A stretch of 64,000 bases of DNA from Bacteroidota bacterium. Lineage in GTDB: Bacteria > Bacteroidota > Bacteroidia > Flavobacteriales > Flavobacteriaceae. The stretch spans positions 1-64,000 of the forward strand of contig JAEWCF010000058.1 of assembly GCA_023390775.1 (NCBI GenBank). The letters are read 5' to 3'. Made by a program: the position numbers and the translations under genes. Positions 54,977 through 63,845 of this stretch are shown in pieces. Every line of letters begins with the position of its first letter. Position 1 is the first letter of the stretch. The notes under the pieces are model-generated. The model worked only from the letters and a program-made list of their open reading frames with translations. It ran no database searches and was not told where the DNA came from.

Positions 54977-56212
54977 ATGTCAGACTTACTTTTAACTCCC
55001 GAAGAGCGGTACGCCGGCATCATCAAGAAAAGGCAGAATGAGGACGGCGCCGAGCTTTCCATCCTGAACCTTGGCCCGACACACCCGGCTACACACGGGA
55101 TTTTCCAGAATATTCTCCTGATGGACGGCGAGCGCATCATCGACGGCGAAGGCACCGTGGGCTATATCCATCGCGCGTTCGAGAAGATTGCCGAGAACCG
55201 ACCGTTTTACCAGATCACGCCGCTCACTGATAGGATGAACTACTGTTCGTCGCCCATCAACAACATGGGCTGGTGGATGACACTTGAAAAGGCGCTCAAC
55301 GTCGAAGTTCCGAAGCGCGCCCAATACCTGCGCGTAATCGTTATGGAGCTGGCCCGCATCGCCGACCACATCATCTGCAACTCGGTTTTGGGTGTCGATA
55401 CCGGAGCCCTGACCGGCTTTTTGTACGTATTCCAATACCGCGAGAAAATATACGAGATATACGAAGAAATCTGCGGCGCACGCCTGACGACCAATATGGG
55501 CCGCATCGGCGGATTCGAACGCGACTGGAGCCCTTTGGCCTTCAAGAAACTCGACGAGTTCCTCAATGAATTCCCGGCCATCTGGACCGAATTCGAGAAC
55601 CTGCTCACCCGCAACCGGATCTTCATGGACCGCACCATCGGCGTAGGACCGATCTCGGCCGAACGCGCCATGAGTTACGGCTTTACCGGGCCTAACCTGC
55701 GCGCAGCCGGAATCGATTACGACATCCGTGTCATGCAGCCGTACAGCTCTTACGAAGACTTTGAATTCAACGTGCCCGTGGGGCAATCGGGCGATACTTA
55801 TGACCGTTTCTGCGTGCGCAACGCCGAGGTCTGGGAGAGCCTTTCGATCATCAAGCAGGCGCTGGCCAAGTTGCCGGAAGGCCCGTACCACGCGGATGTT
55901 CCGGACTATTACCTTCCGCCAAAAGAGGACGTTTACCACAACATGGAGGCGCTCATCTACCACTTCAAGATCGTCATGGGCGAAGTGCCCGTACCGGTTA
56001 CCGAAGTGTACCACGCGGTGGAAGGGGGCAACGGCGAACTCGGGTTTTACCTGGTCACCGACGGAAGCCGCACGCCGTACAGGCTGCATTTCCGCAGGCC
56101 GTGCTTTATTTATTACCAGGCCTTCAACGAGATGGTGCAGGGACAGATGCTCTCGGATGCGATCGCGACGCTTTCGAGTTTGAACGTGATCGCGGGAGAA
56201 CTGGATGCGTAA
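54977..56212 (+). CDS. nuoD: NADH-quinone oxidoreductase subunit D
   Basis: A 411-residue 49-kDa-type subunit that forms the quinone site with NuoB. Signatures are LGPTHPATHGI near residue 30, the GPLTDRMNYCSSPINN-like stretch (here ITPLTDRMNYCS) and GELGFYLVTDGSRTPYRLHFRRPC near residue 350. It ends ELDA where many homologues end GEIDR. A 146-bp spacer with heptad repeats separates it from nuoE. Confidence 0.97.
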   Translation: MSDLLLTPEERYAGIIKKRQNEDGAELSILNLGPTHPATHGIFQNILLMDGERIIDGEGTVGYIHRAFEKIAENRPFYQITPLTDRMNYCSSPINNMGWWMTLEKALNVEVPKRAQYLRVIVMELARIADHIICNSVLGVDTGALTGFLYVFQYREKIYEIYEEICGARLTTNMGRIGGFERDWSPLAFKKLDEFLNEFPAIWTEFENLLTRNRIFMDRTIGVGPISAERAMSYGFTGPNLRAAGIDYDIRVMQPYSSYEDFEFNVPVGQSGDTYDRFCVRNAEVWESLSIIKQALAKLPEGPYHADVPDYYLPPKEDVYHNMEALIYHFKIVMGEVPVPVTEVYHAVEGGNGELGFYLVTDGSRTPYRLHFRRPCFIYYQAFNEMVQGQMLSDAIATLSSLNVIAGELDA

Positions 56213-56213
56213 A

Positions 56214-56350
56214 GGTTTTGGGTTTTGAGCAATGGGTTTTGGGTAATGCCAAGGCCCGATGATATGTAATAAAAGTGATGAATTTAGATTACAAATGTGC
56301 CCGGACTCCTCTCCGCTCCCATTTATAATTTATAATTTATAATTTATAAT
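56214..56350. repeat. Heptad arrays in the nuoD-nuoE spacer
   Basis: 56214-56248 holds five heptads (GGTTTTG, GGTTTTG, AGCAATG, GGTTTTG, GGTAATG), one base after the nuoD stop. 56321-56350 holds over four copies of ATTTATA, directly before nuoE. No gene or terminator is seen in the spacer. Confidence 0.85.
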
Positions 56351-56358
56351 AGAAAATA

Positions 56359-56889
56359 ATGGGTTTTTCTACCAACGCCGTTAAACAGGAAATCAACATC
56401 ACCGACGCACTTCGCGCCCGGATCGATGAACTGTTGTCGCATTACCCGGAGGACAAGAAGAAGTCGGCGCTTTTGCCCGTGCTTCACGAGGTCCAGGACG
56501 CGCACGACAACTGGCTGTCGATCGAACTGATGGACAAGGTCGCCGAAATTTTGGAGATCAAGCCCGTCGAGGTTTATGAGGTGGTGTCCTTCTACACGAT
56601 GTACAACCGCAGGCCGGTGGGCAAGTTCATGTTCGAGTTTTGCCAGACCTCGCCCTGCTGTTTGCGCGGGGTTGAGAACCTGATGGATTACACCTGCGAA
56701 AAATTGGGCGTCGGAATCGGTGAACCCACTGCCGACGGCATGTTTGAGGTTCGTGGCGTTGAATGCCTCGGCGCATGCGGATATGCCCCGATGATGCAGA
56801 TCGGCGACTATTATCACGAAAACCTGACCAAGGAAAAAATAGACCAGCTCATCACCGATTGCCGCGAGGGTAAAATCAAATTACAGTAA
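56359..56889 (+). CDS. nuoE: NADH-quinone oxidoreductase subunit E
   Basis: A 176-residue subunit of the NADH-oxidising module, binding the 2Fe-2S cluster N1a. Four Cys ligands are in FCQTSPCCLRG near residue 94 and VECLGACGYAPM near residue 133. Its stop overlaps the nuoF start by one base. Confidence 0.96.
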   Translation: MGFSTNAVKQEINITDALRARIDELLSHYPEDKKKSALLPVLHEVQDAHDNWLSIELMDKVAEILEIKPVEVYEVVSFYTMYNRRPVGKFMFEFCQTSPCCLRGVENLMDYTCEKLGVGIGEPTADGMFEVRGVECLGACGYAPMMQIGDYYHENLTKEKIDQLITDCREGKIKLQ

Positions 56890-58253
56890 TGGCTACCAAA
56901 ATACTTTTAGATAAGATCAACATTCCGGGCATTTTGCATTACGATGTCTATCGCCAGAACGGCGGGTACGCATCGGTGGAAAAGGCGCTCAAGATGACGC
57001 CCGACGAGGTGGTCGAGGAAGTCAAGACTTCCGGGCTTCGCGGACGTGGCGGCGCAGGATTCCCCGCCGGAATGAAGTGGAGTTTCATCGACAAGAAGTC
57101 TGGCAGGCCGCGCCATTTGGTGTGCAATGCCGACGAATCTGAACCCGGAACCTTCAAGGACCGGTACCTGATGGAGTTCATTCCGCACCTTTTGATCGAA
57201 GGCATGATCACCTCGAGCTACGCACTGGGCGCGAACCTTTCCTACATCTATATCCGCGGCGAATACATGTGGGTCTACAAGATCCTCGAACGCGCGATTG
57301 CCGAGGCCAAGGCCACGGGCTGGCTGGGGAAAGACATCCAGGGTTCGGGATATGACCTTGAACTCTACGTGCACTGCGGCGCCGGGGCCTACATCTGCGG
57401 AGAGGAAACCGCGCTCATCGAATCGCTGGAGGGCAAGCGCGGCAATCCCCGCATCAAGCCGCCCTTCCCCGCCGTAAGCGGGCTCTGGCAGAATCCAACC
57501 GTTGTCAACAACGTCGAGACCATCGCGGCCGTGCCGTGGATCATCAATAATTCGGGTGCCGATTATGCTAAGATCGGCGTGGGGCGCTCAACGGGAACCA
57601 AGCTCATTTCGGCCTCGGGACACATAAAGAAGCCGGGGGTTTACGAGATCGAACTCGGGATCACCGTCGATGAATTCATGAACTCGGACGAATATTGCGG
57701 CGGCATGATCGACGATCGCCCGCTAAAGGCCTTCGTGCCGGGTGGCTCATCGGTACCGATCCTTCCCGCACATTTGATTTACAAGACAGCAAATGGCGAA
57801 GACCGCCTGATGACCTACGAATCCCTTGCCGACGGCGGTTTTGCGACCGGATCGATGCTGGGATCCGGAGGGTATATCGTTTACAACGACACCGCGTGCA
57901 TCGTGCGGAACACCTGGAATTTCTCGAGGTTTTACCATCACGAGAGTTGCGGGCAGTGTTCGCCGTGCCGCGAGGGAACCGGCTGGCTCGAGAAAGTGCT
58001 GCACCGCATCGAGACCGGCTATGGCCGCGAGGAAGACATCGATCTATTGTGGGATATTCAGCGCAAGATCGAGGGCAATACGATTTGCCCGCTTGGCGAT
58101 GCCGCCGCCTGGCCGGTAGCTTCGGCAATCAGGCACTTCCGCGACGAGTTTGAATACCACGTCCGATTCCCGGAAAAAATTAAGAACCGCGACCATTTTG
58201 TCGATGAGCCTTTTGAGAAGGTGAGGCATTTGGTGGCGAAGCAAGAAGTATAA
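56889..58253 (+). CDS. nuoF: NADH-quinone oxidoreductase subunit F
   Basis: A 454-residue subunit that binds NADH and FMN and carries 4Fe-4S cluster N3. The glycine-rich nucleotide motif is LRGRGGAGFPAGMKW (residues 49-63). The FMN region follows (CNADESEPGTFKDR), with GAGAYICGEETALIESLEG near residue 165. The cluster ligands lie in ESCGQCSPCREGTGW near residue 355, with a further Cys about 40 residues on. A 150-bp heptad spacer follows before nuoG. Confidence 0.97.
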   Translation: MATKILLDKINIPGILHYDVYRQNGGYASVEKALKMTPDEVVEEVKTSGLRGRGGAGFPAGMKWSFIDKKSGRPRHLVCNADESEPGTFKDRYLMEFIPHLLIEGMITSSYALGANLSYIYIRGEYMWVYKILERAIAEAKATGWLGKDIQGSGYDLELYVHCGAGAYICGEETALIESLEGKRGNPRIKPPFPAVSGLWQNPTVVNNVETIAAVPWIINNSGADYAKIGVGRSTGTKLISASGHIKKPGVYEIELGITVDEFMNSDEYCGGMIDDRPLKAFVPGGSSVPILPAHLIYKTANGEDRLMTYESLADGGFATGSMLGSGGYIVYNDTACIVRNTWNFSRFYHHESCGQCSPCREGTGWLEKVLHRIETGYGREEDIDLLWDIQRKIEGNTICPLGDAAAWPVASAIRHFRDEFEYHVRFPEKIKNRDHFVDEPFEKVRHLVAKQEV

Positions 58254-58398
58254 TTTGACGAATGTCGAACGTCGAATGTCGAACGAAACAACCGATAATC
58301 AATTACTTCAAAATATCAATCCGTGCGTCGTTCGACATTTGTCATGCGACATTAGACAATAAAGCGTCGTTCGACATTAGTCATTCGACATTAGACAT
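58254..58398. repeat. Inverted heptad arrays in the nuoF-nuoG spacer
   Basis: 58254-58285 holds AATGTCG/AACGTCG heptads directly after the nuoF stop. 58325-58359 and 58364-58398 are two 35-bp copies of GCGTCGT, TCGACAT, TTGTCAT or TAGTCAT, (G/T)CGACAT, TAGACA. The first array is in the reverse orientation; AATGTCGAACGA (58275-58286) is complementary to TCGTTCGACATT (58328-58339), so the RNA could form a stem. nuoG starts five bases later. Confidence 0.85.
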
Positions 58399-58403
58399 AA
58401 AAA

Positions 58404-59447
58404 ATGAAAGTAACCATAGACGGACAAAGCATCGACGTAGAACCGGGGACCACGATCCTGCAGGCTGCGCGTATGATCGGAGGCGAATCGGTCCCGCCGG
58501 CAATGTGCTATTATTCCAAACTCAAGGGAAGCGGCGGGAAGTGCCGATGCTGTTTGGTGGAAGTCACCAAGGGCAGCGATGCCAACCCGACGCCGATGCC
58601 CAAACTCATGGCCTCGTGCGTGACCGGCTGCATGGATGGCATGGAGGTCGCGAGCATTTCATCGGAACGCGTGACCGATGCGCGTAAATCAGTAACCGAA
58701 TTCTTGCTGATCAACCACCCGCTCGACTGCCCCGTTTGCGACCAGGCCGGTGAGTGCGATTTGCAGAACCTCAGCTTCAAGCACGGCAAGGCCGAGACGC
58801 GTTTCATTGAGGAGAAAAGGACATTCGAGCCCGAGAACATCGGCCCCAACATCCAGCTCCACATGAACCGGTGCATCCTGTGTTACCGATGCGTCATGGT
58901 AGCCGACCAACTTACCGACAACCGCGTTCACGGTGTGATGGACCGCGGCGACCACTCCAATATCTCGACCTGCATTTCAAAGGCGATCGACAATGAATTT
59001 TCCGGCAACATGATCGACGTTTGCCCGGTAGGCGCGCTCACCGACAAGACCTTCCGCTTCAAGCAACGCGTTTGGTTCAACAAGCCCTACGATGCCCACC
59101 GCGACTGCTCCAAGTGCTGCGGAAAGGTGACGTTGTGGATGTTCGGGCAGGAAATACAGCGCGTGACCGGCCGCAAGGACCAGTATCACGAGGTGGACGA
59201 ATTTATCTGCAACGAGTGCCGGTTCGACCACAAGAACACTGCCGACTGGGTCATCGAAGGCCCGCGGAAGTTCGAGAAGGATTCGGTCATCAACCAAAAC
59301 AACTATACCCGACCGCTTGAAACGGTGCACATCGCGACCGAGGAAAAAATCCTCAAGGGCCGCGAACAGGACCGCAAGAAAATCTCGATGGCCAATGTGC
59401 CCTTGAAGCCGGAGGAAGTTGAAATCTTTAAAAAGGGGAACCTGTGA
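58404..59447 (+). CDS. nuoG: NADH-quinone oxidoreductase subunit G, short form
   Basis: A 347-residue subunit of the NADH module, about half the length of the classical NuoG. It keeps the N-terminal 2Fe-2S domain (CYYSKLKGSGGKCRCCLVEV), the His-Cys cluster region (LDCPVCDQAGECDLQ) and the 4Fe-4S domain (MNRCILCYRCVMVAD, with VCPVGALTDKTFRFKQ). It ends before the molybdopterin-like domain, which is entirely absent. The reading frame is intact and nuoH follows by TGATG overlap, so the short form is natural rather than a frameshift; short NuoG is known from Bacteroidota. Confidence 0.94.
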   Translation: MKVTIDGQSIDVEPGTTILQAARMIGGESVPPAMCYYSKLKGSGGKCRCCLVEVTKGSDANPTPMPKLMASCVTGCMDGMEVASISSERVTDARKSVTEFLLINHPLDCPVCDQAGECDLQNLSFKHGKAETRFIEEKRTFEPENIGPNIQLHMNRCILCYRCVMVADQLTDNRVHGVMDRGDHSNISTCISKAIDNEFSGNMIDVCPVGALTDKTFRFKQRVWFNKPYDAHRDCSKCCGKVTLWMFGQEIQRVTGRKDQYHEVDEFICNECRFDHKNTADWVIEGPRKFEKDSVINQNNYTRPLETVHIATEEKILKGREQDRKKISMANVPLKPEEVEIFKKGNL

Positions 59448-60481
59448 TGGACAGCACACTGATCATTGAAAAAAGCATCTTCATCGTCGTGATTTTTGCG
59501 ATCACGATGCTGATGGCGATGTATTCCACGCTGGCCGAACGCAAGATCGCCGCATGGCTCCAGGACCGAATCGGGCCAAACCGCGCTGGAAAAGGGGGAA
59601 TCCTCCAGCCGCTCGCCGATGGACTGAAACTATTTTCAAAAGAGGAATTTCTGCCCGACACGCCCAATAAATTCCTTTTCGTGGTGGGCCCGGCCATCTC
59701 GATGAGCGTGGCGCTGATGACAAGCGCGGTGATTCCGTGGGGAGACAAACTCATCATCGGCGGGCGCGAGGTCATCCTCCAGGCCACCGACATCGACGTG
59801 GCGATCCTTTACATTTTCGGTGTTTTAAGCGTCGGGGTTTACGGGATCATGATTGGCGGATGGGCCTCGAACAACAAATTCTCGCTGATGAGCGCCATGC
59901 GTGCCTCGTCGCAAATGATTTCATACGAAGTGGCGATGGGGCTTTCCATCATCGCGCTTTTGATGATGAGCGGAACGCTGAGCCTTCGGGAGATCGCGGC
60001 CCAACAGCCGGGCATGCATTGGAACGTGTTCTATCAGCCGGTAGGCTTCCTGATTTTCCTGATCTGCAGCTTCGCCGAGACCAACCGCACGCCCTTTGAC
60101 CTTGCCGAGTGCGAGGCCGAACTCATTGGCGGTTACCACACCGAATATTCGTCGATGCGGATGGGCTTCTACCTGTTCGCCGAATACGCGAGCATGTTTA
60201 TCTCGTCCACGATCCTGGCTGTGCTTTATTTCGGGGCGTACAACTATCCCGGCATGCAGTGGGCCGTGGAGAACTGGGGCGTGAACATCGCGAACATCAT
60301 CGGAATTGTCGTATTGTTCATCAAAATCTGTTTCTTCATCTTCTTTTACATGTGGGTGCGCTGGACGATTCCAAGGTTCCGGTACGACCAGCTGATGAGG
60401 CTCGGATGGAAGATGCTGATCCCGCTTGCGATCGCGAATATTTTCGTGACGGGAATCGTGATCCTCATGGCCGATAGTTAG
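59447..60481 (+). CDS. nuoH: NADH-quinone oxidoreductase subunit H
   Basis: A 344-residue membrane subunit that builds the quinone channel. Eight helices are seen; signatures are LAERKIAAWLQDRIGPNRAG near residue 26 and FAETNRTPFDLAECEAELIGG near residue 210. The ATG at 59447 overlaps the nuoG stop (TGATG) and is chosen over a GTG one codon earlier. A heptad array starts on its stop codon. Confidence 0.96.
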   Translation: MDSTLIIEKSIFIVVIFAITMLMAMYSTLAERKIAAWLQDRIGPNRAGKGGILQPLADGLKLFSKEEFLPDTPNKFLFVVGPAISMSVALMTSAVIPWGDKLIIGGREVILQATDIDVAILYIFGVLSVGVYGIMIGGWASNNKFSLMSAMRASSQMISYEVAMGLSIIALLMMSGTLSLREIAAQQPGMHWNVFYQPVGFLIFLICSFAETNRTPFDLAECEAELIGGYHTEYSSMRMGFYLFAEYASMFISSTILAVLYFGAYNYPGMQWAVENWGVNIANIIGIVVLFIKICFFIFFYMWVRWTIPRFRYDQLMRLGWKMLIPLAIANIFVTGIVILMADS

Positions 60482-60578
60482 TGGCTAGTGGCTAGTGGCT
60501 GGTGGCTGGGAGCATAAAGAGTAATAACAACATAATTAGATGGTTCGTTCGACATTTGTCGTTCGACATTTGACATAT
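60479..60578. repeat. Heptad arrays in the nuoH-nuoI spacer
   Basis: 60481-60508 holds four heptads (GTGGCTA, GTGGCTA, GTGGCTG, GTGGCTG) that start on the last base of the nuoH stop. 60541-60578 holds TGGTTCG, TTCGACA, TTTGTCG, TTCGACA, TTTGACA, which ends just before the nuoI ATG at 60580. Confidence 0.85.
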
Positions 60579-60579
60579 C

Positions 60580-61131
60580 ATGGCAATAGAAACAATATCA
60601 TTATCCGGCCGCAAGAAGGAGGTCTCAAACAAAAAGATGTCTTTTTGGGAGAGCCTGTACCTGGTCGCGATCGTGAAGGGGCTGATGATTACCATCCGGC
60701 ACCTCTTCACGCGCAAGGTGACCGTAAAATATCCCGAACAGGTCAGGAAACGCAGCGCCGTTTACCGCGGCCAGCACATGCTCAAACGCGACGAACAGGG
60801 CCGCGAGAACTGCACTGCCTGCGGGCTTTGCGCGCTTTCATGCCCGGCCGAGGCCATCACCATGACCGCCGCAGAGCGCAAGCCTGACGAGAAACATCTG
60901 TACCGCGAGGAAAAGTATGCATCGGTATATGAAATCAACATGCTGCGTTGCATTTTCTGCGGATTGTGCGAGGAAGCCTGCCCGAAAGACGCCATATACC
61001 TGACCGAGTCGAAGGTATTGGTACCGGCAAGCGGCAAGCGCGAGGATTTCATCTTCGGGAAAGACAAACTGGTCATGCCGCTGGAAATGGCGCTGGCCAA
61101 TGGCAAAAAGAAAAAAGAGTCGAGCCTATGA
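60580..61131 (+). CDS. nuoI: NADH-quinone oxidoreductase subunit I
   Basis: A 183-residue subunit carrying the two 4Fe-4S clusters N6a and N6b. The ligands are CTACGLCALSCPAEAI near residue 78 and CIFCGLCEEACPKDAI near residue 126. The stop overlaps nuoJ (ATGA). Confidence 0.97.
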   Translation: MAIETISLSGRKKEVSNKKMSFWESLYLVAIVKGLMITIRHLFTRKVTVKYPEQVRKRSAVYRGQHMLKRDEQGRENCTACGLCALSCPAEAITMTAAERKPDEKHLYREEKYASVYEINMLRCIFCGLCEEACPKDAIYLTESKVLVPASGKREDFIFGKDKLVMPLEMALANGKKKKESSL

Positions 61132-61634
61132 ACCTGATGATTATTTTTTACATCCTTTCGGCGCTTACACTCGGAACGGGCCTCATGACGATCCTCAGCC
61201 GCAACACGATCCACAGCGCGATTTACCTCGTGATCTGCTTTTTCTCGGTGGCCGCGCATTACCTGATGTTCAACGCACAATTCCTGGCGATCGTGCACAT
61301 CATCGTCTACAGCGGCGCCATCATGGTACTCTTTCTTTTCACGATCATGCTCATGAACCTGAACAAGGAAGACGAACCGCACAAAAAGCCTCTCTCACAG
61401 GTGGCGGCGGCGATTTCCTTTTGCCTGGTGGCGCTCGTCCTGCTGGCGGTGTTCATCAAATCGCAACCTGAAATCACCGAATACGTAGCGCTCGGCCAGG
61501 ATTACCAGTCCATCAAGGTGCTGGGCAAGGTGTTGCTCAACGAATACATGGTACCCTTTGAGTTCGCATCGGCGCTTTTGCTGGTGTCGATGATCGGCGC
61601 GGTACTGTTGTCCAAAAAAGATAAAACGGCTTAA
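61128..61634 (+). CDS. nuoJ: NADH-quinone oxidoreductase subunit J
   Basis: A 168-residue five-helix membrane subunit. Signature [22 protein letters not shown] near residue 57. The ATG at 61128 is chosen by the 4-bp overlap with nuoI; a longer open frame upstream lies inside nuoI and is not real. Confidence 0.95.
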   Translation: MNLMIIFYILSALTLGTGLMTILSRNTIHSAIYLVICFFSVAAHYLMFNAQFLAIVHIIVYSGAIMVLFLFTIMLMNLNKEDEPHKKPLSQVAAAISFCLVALVLLAVFIKSQPEITEYVALGQDYQSIKVLGKVLLNEYMVPFEFASALLLVSMIGAVLLSKKDKTA

Positions 61635-61635
61635 G

Positions 61636-61956
61636 ATGCAGAACATTTTACAGGAAATAGGCATCCAGAATTACATTTACCTTTCGACGCTGCTGTTTTG
61701 CGTAGGCATTTTCGGGGTACTGTACAGGCGAAATGCGATCATCATGTTCATGTCGATCGAGATCATGCTCAACGCGGTCAACCTCTTGTTCGTGGCTTTT
61801 TCCACCTATCACCAGGACGCACAGGGGCAGGTTTTCGTATTCTTTTCGATGGCCGTCGCCGCAGCGGAGGTTGCTGTTGGCCTCGCGATCCTCGTATCGA
61901 TTTTCCGGAACCTCAACTCAATTGACATCGACAACCTCAAAAACCTGAAAGGATAA
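61636..61956 (+). CDS. nuoK: NADH-quinone oxidoreductase subunit K
   Basis: A 106-residue three-helix membrane subunit. The proton-pathway Glu is in [17 protein letters not shown] near residue 36, and [18 protein letters not shown] near residue 75 carries the second. It starts one base after nuoJ and overlaps nuoL by one base. Confidence 0.96.
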   Translation: MQNILQEIGIQNYIYLSTLLFCVGIFGVLYRRNAIIMFMSIEIMLNAVNLLFVAFSTYHQDAQGQVFVFFSMAVAAAEVAVGLAILVSIFRNLNSIDIDNLKNLKG

Positions 61957-63836
61957 TGGAGACACCCATGATTTTACTCCTGATGCTCGCCCCTTTCGCC
62001 GGGTTTCTCATCAATGTTTTCTTTGGCCGATCCTTGGGCCGCAACGCTTCGGGATGGTTGGGGACCGCGATGGTGCTGGTGTCGTTTTTGGTTACGCTGC
62101 AGTTTTTCATCCAGATAAATGCCGACGGTAAACCTGTCGAGGCCAATCTGTTCCGATGGTTTTCGCTCGCAGGTTTCAACATCGAATTCGGTATTTTGCT
62201 TGACCAGCTTTCGCTCTTATGGCTGATGTTTGTCACCGGAATCGGTTCGCTGATCCACATGTACTCGATTTCGTACATGCACGACGACGAAAATATGCAC
62301 AAGTTTTTTGCCTACCTCAACCTGTTCGTTTTCTTCATGATCACGCTGGTGGCGGGAAGCAATCTTTTGGTCATGTTCATCGGATGGGAAGGCGTCGGGC
62401 TTTGCTCTTACCTGCTCATCGGTTTCTGGTATGCCAATCAGGAGTACAATAACGCCGCAAAAAAAGCCTTCATCATGAACCGCGTGGGTGACCTCGGGTT
62501 TTTGGTGGGAATCTTTATCCTCGGATCGCTTTTCTCGACGCTTGACTTCCTTGAAATGAAGGACGTCATCGCCGGCGGAACCAACTCCGGAAACACCTAT
62601 TGGATCGCGGTCGCCGCCCTGGCCCTGTTTATCGGCGCCTGCGGTAAATCGGCACAGATCCCCCTTTACACCTGGCTTCCCGACGCGATGGCGGGACCAA
62701 CCCCGGTATCGGCACTGATCCACGCGGCCACGATGGTAACGGCCGGGATCTTCATGGTCACGCGGATGCATTTCGTTTTCGACCTTGCGCCGGTTGTCCA
62801 GGACATCATCGCGGTCATCGGTGCTGCGACGGCGCTGCTCGCCGCCACGATCGGGCTTGTCCAGAATGACATCAAAAAGGTTCTCGCCTACTCGACGGTT
62901 TCGCAATTGGGACTGATGTTTCTCGCCCTTGGCCTTGGCGCGTACGAGGTTGCCGTCTTCCACGTGATCACACACGCTTTTTTCAAGGCTTGCCTGTTCC
63001 TTGGTTCCGGTTCGGTGATTCACGCGCTTCACGGCGAACAGGACATGCGCAACATGGGCGGATTGAAAGGCGTCATGAAAATCACATTCGTCACGTTCCT
63101 GATATCCTCGCTTGCAATTTCCGGTATACCGCTGTTCTCGGGTTTCTTCTCAAAGGACGAGATCCTGATGGTCGCCTTTCACGAAAACAAGGCGCTCTGG
63201 GTGATTGCCTCGCTGGCATCGATCATGACGGCGTTCTATATGTTCAGGCTTTTGTACCTGACGTTTTTCAACAATTTCCGCGGAACCGAGGAGCAGAAAC
63301 ACCATCTGCACGAAAGCCCTGCACTAATCACGTTCCCACTTATCGTATTGGCAATTTTGGCCGCCGTGGGCGGTTTGATCAGCCTCCCGGGCAACAGCTG
63401 GCTCGCGCATTATCTCGACCCCGTGTTCGACGCGCCGCACGTGCCGCATCATCTGGATTCGACGGCTTACATGCTTATGGGTATAGCAGTTGTGGGCGCG
63501 CTGATCGGTATCGGGATGGCGTATTTCAAATACGGGAAAGGCGCGGTTCCACCGCGTGATGAGGAGATTTCGGGTGTTACCAGGCTCCTGTACAATAAGT
63601 ATTACGTCGATGAATTCTATTCGGCCATCATCGTAAAGCCCATCAATGCGATGTCGAAATTCTTCCGCGACACCCTCGAGCGCGCGCTGTCAGGTTTCGT
63701 ATATGGTTTCGGGACCGTAGCCAACGCCATCGGAACACAGGGAAGGTCGCTCCAAAACGGAAGCATCGGGCTGTATCTGTTCGCTTTCGTATTCGGTCTT
63801 TCCGCCATACTCGCCTATTTATTTCTGTTGCAATAA
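61956..63836 (+). CDS. nuoL: NADH-quinone oxidoreductase subunit L
   Basis: A 626-residue antiporter-like subunit with about 16 helices and a C-terminal lateral helix. The core motif is CGKSAQIPLYTWLPDAMAGPTPVSALIHAATMV near residue 228, with the Lys and His of the proton channel and the Glu in WEGVGLCSYLLIGFWY near residue 145. nuoM begins 9 bp later. Confidence 0.97.
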   Translation: METPMILLLMLAPFAGFLINVFFGRSLGRNASGWLGTAMVLVSFLVTLQFFIQINADGKPVEANLFRWFSLAGFNIEFGILLDQLSLLWLMFVTGIGSLIHMYSISYMHDDENMHKFFAYLNLFVFFMITLVAGSNLLVMFIGWEGVGLCSYLLIGFWYANQEYNNAAKKAFIMNRVGDLGFLVGIFILGSLFSTLDFLEMKDVIAGGTNSGNTYWIAVAALALFIGACGKSAQIPLYTWLPDAMAGPTPVSALIHAATMVTAGIFMVTRMHFVFDLAPVVQDIIAVIGAATALLAATIGLVQNDIKKVLAYSTVSQLGLMFLALGLGAYEVAVFHVITHAFFKACLFLGSGSVIHALHGEQDMRNMGGLKGVMKITFVTFLISSLAISGIPLFSGFFSKDEILMVAFHENKALWVIASLASIMTAFYMFRLLYLTFFNNFRGTEEQKHHLHESPALITFPLIVLAILAAVGGLISLPGNSWLAHYLDPVFDAPHVPHHLDSTAYMLMGIAVVGALIGIGMAYFKYGKGAVPPRDEEISGVTRLLYNKYYVDEFYSAIIVKPINAMSKFFRDTLERALSGFVYGFGTVANAIGTQGRSLQNGSIGLYLFAFVFGLSAILAYLFLLQ

Positions 63837-63845
63837 TTATTACTG

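Noticed and set aside
54992..56089. A 365-codon open frame antisense to nuoD
   Set aside because: nuoD is certain from its signatures and operon position; the antisense frame shows no domain.
58404..59447. Frameshifted or truncated nuoG
   Set aside because: The frame is intact, the end overlaps nuoH by TGATG, and short NuoG occurs in the phylum.
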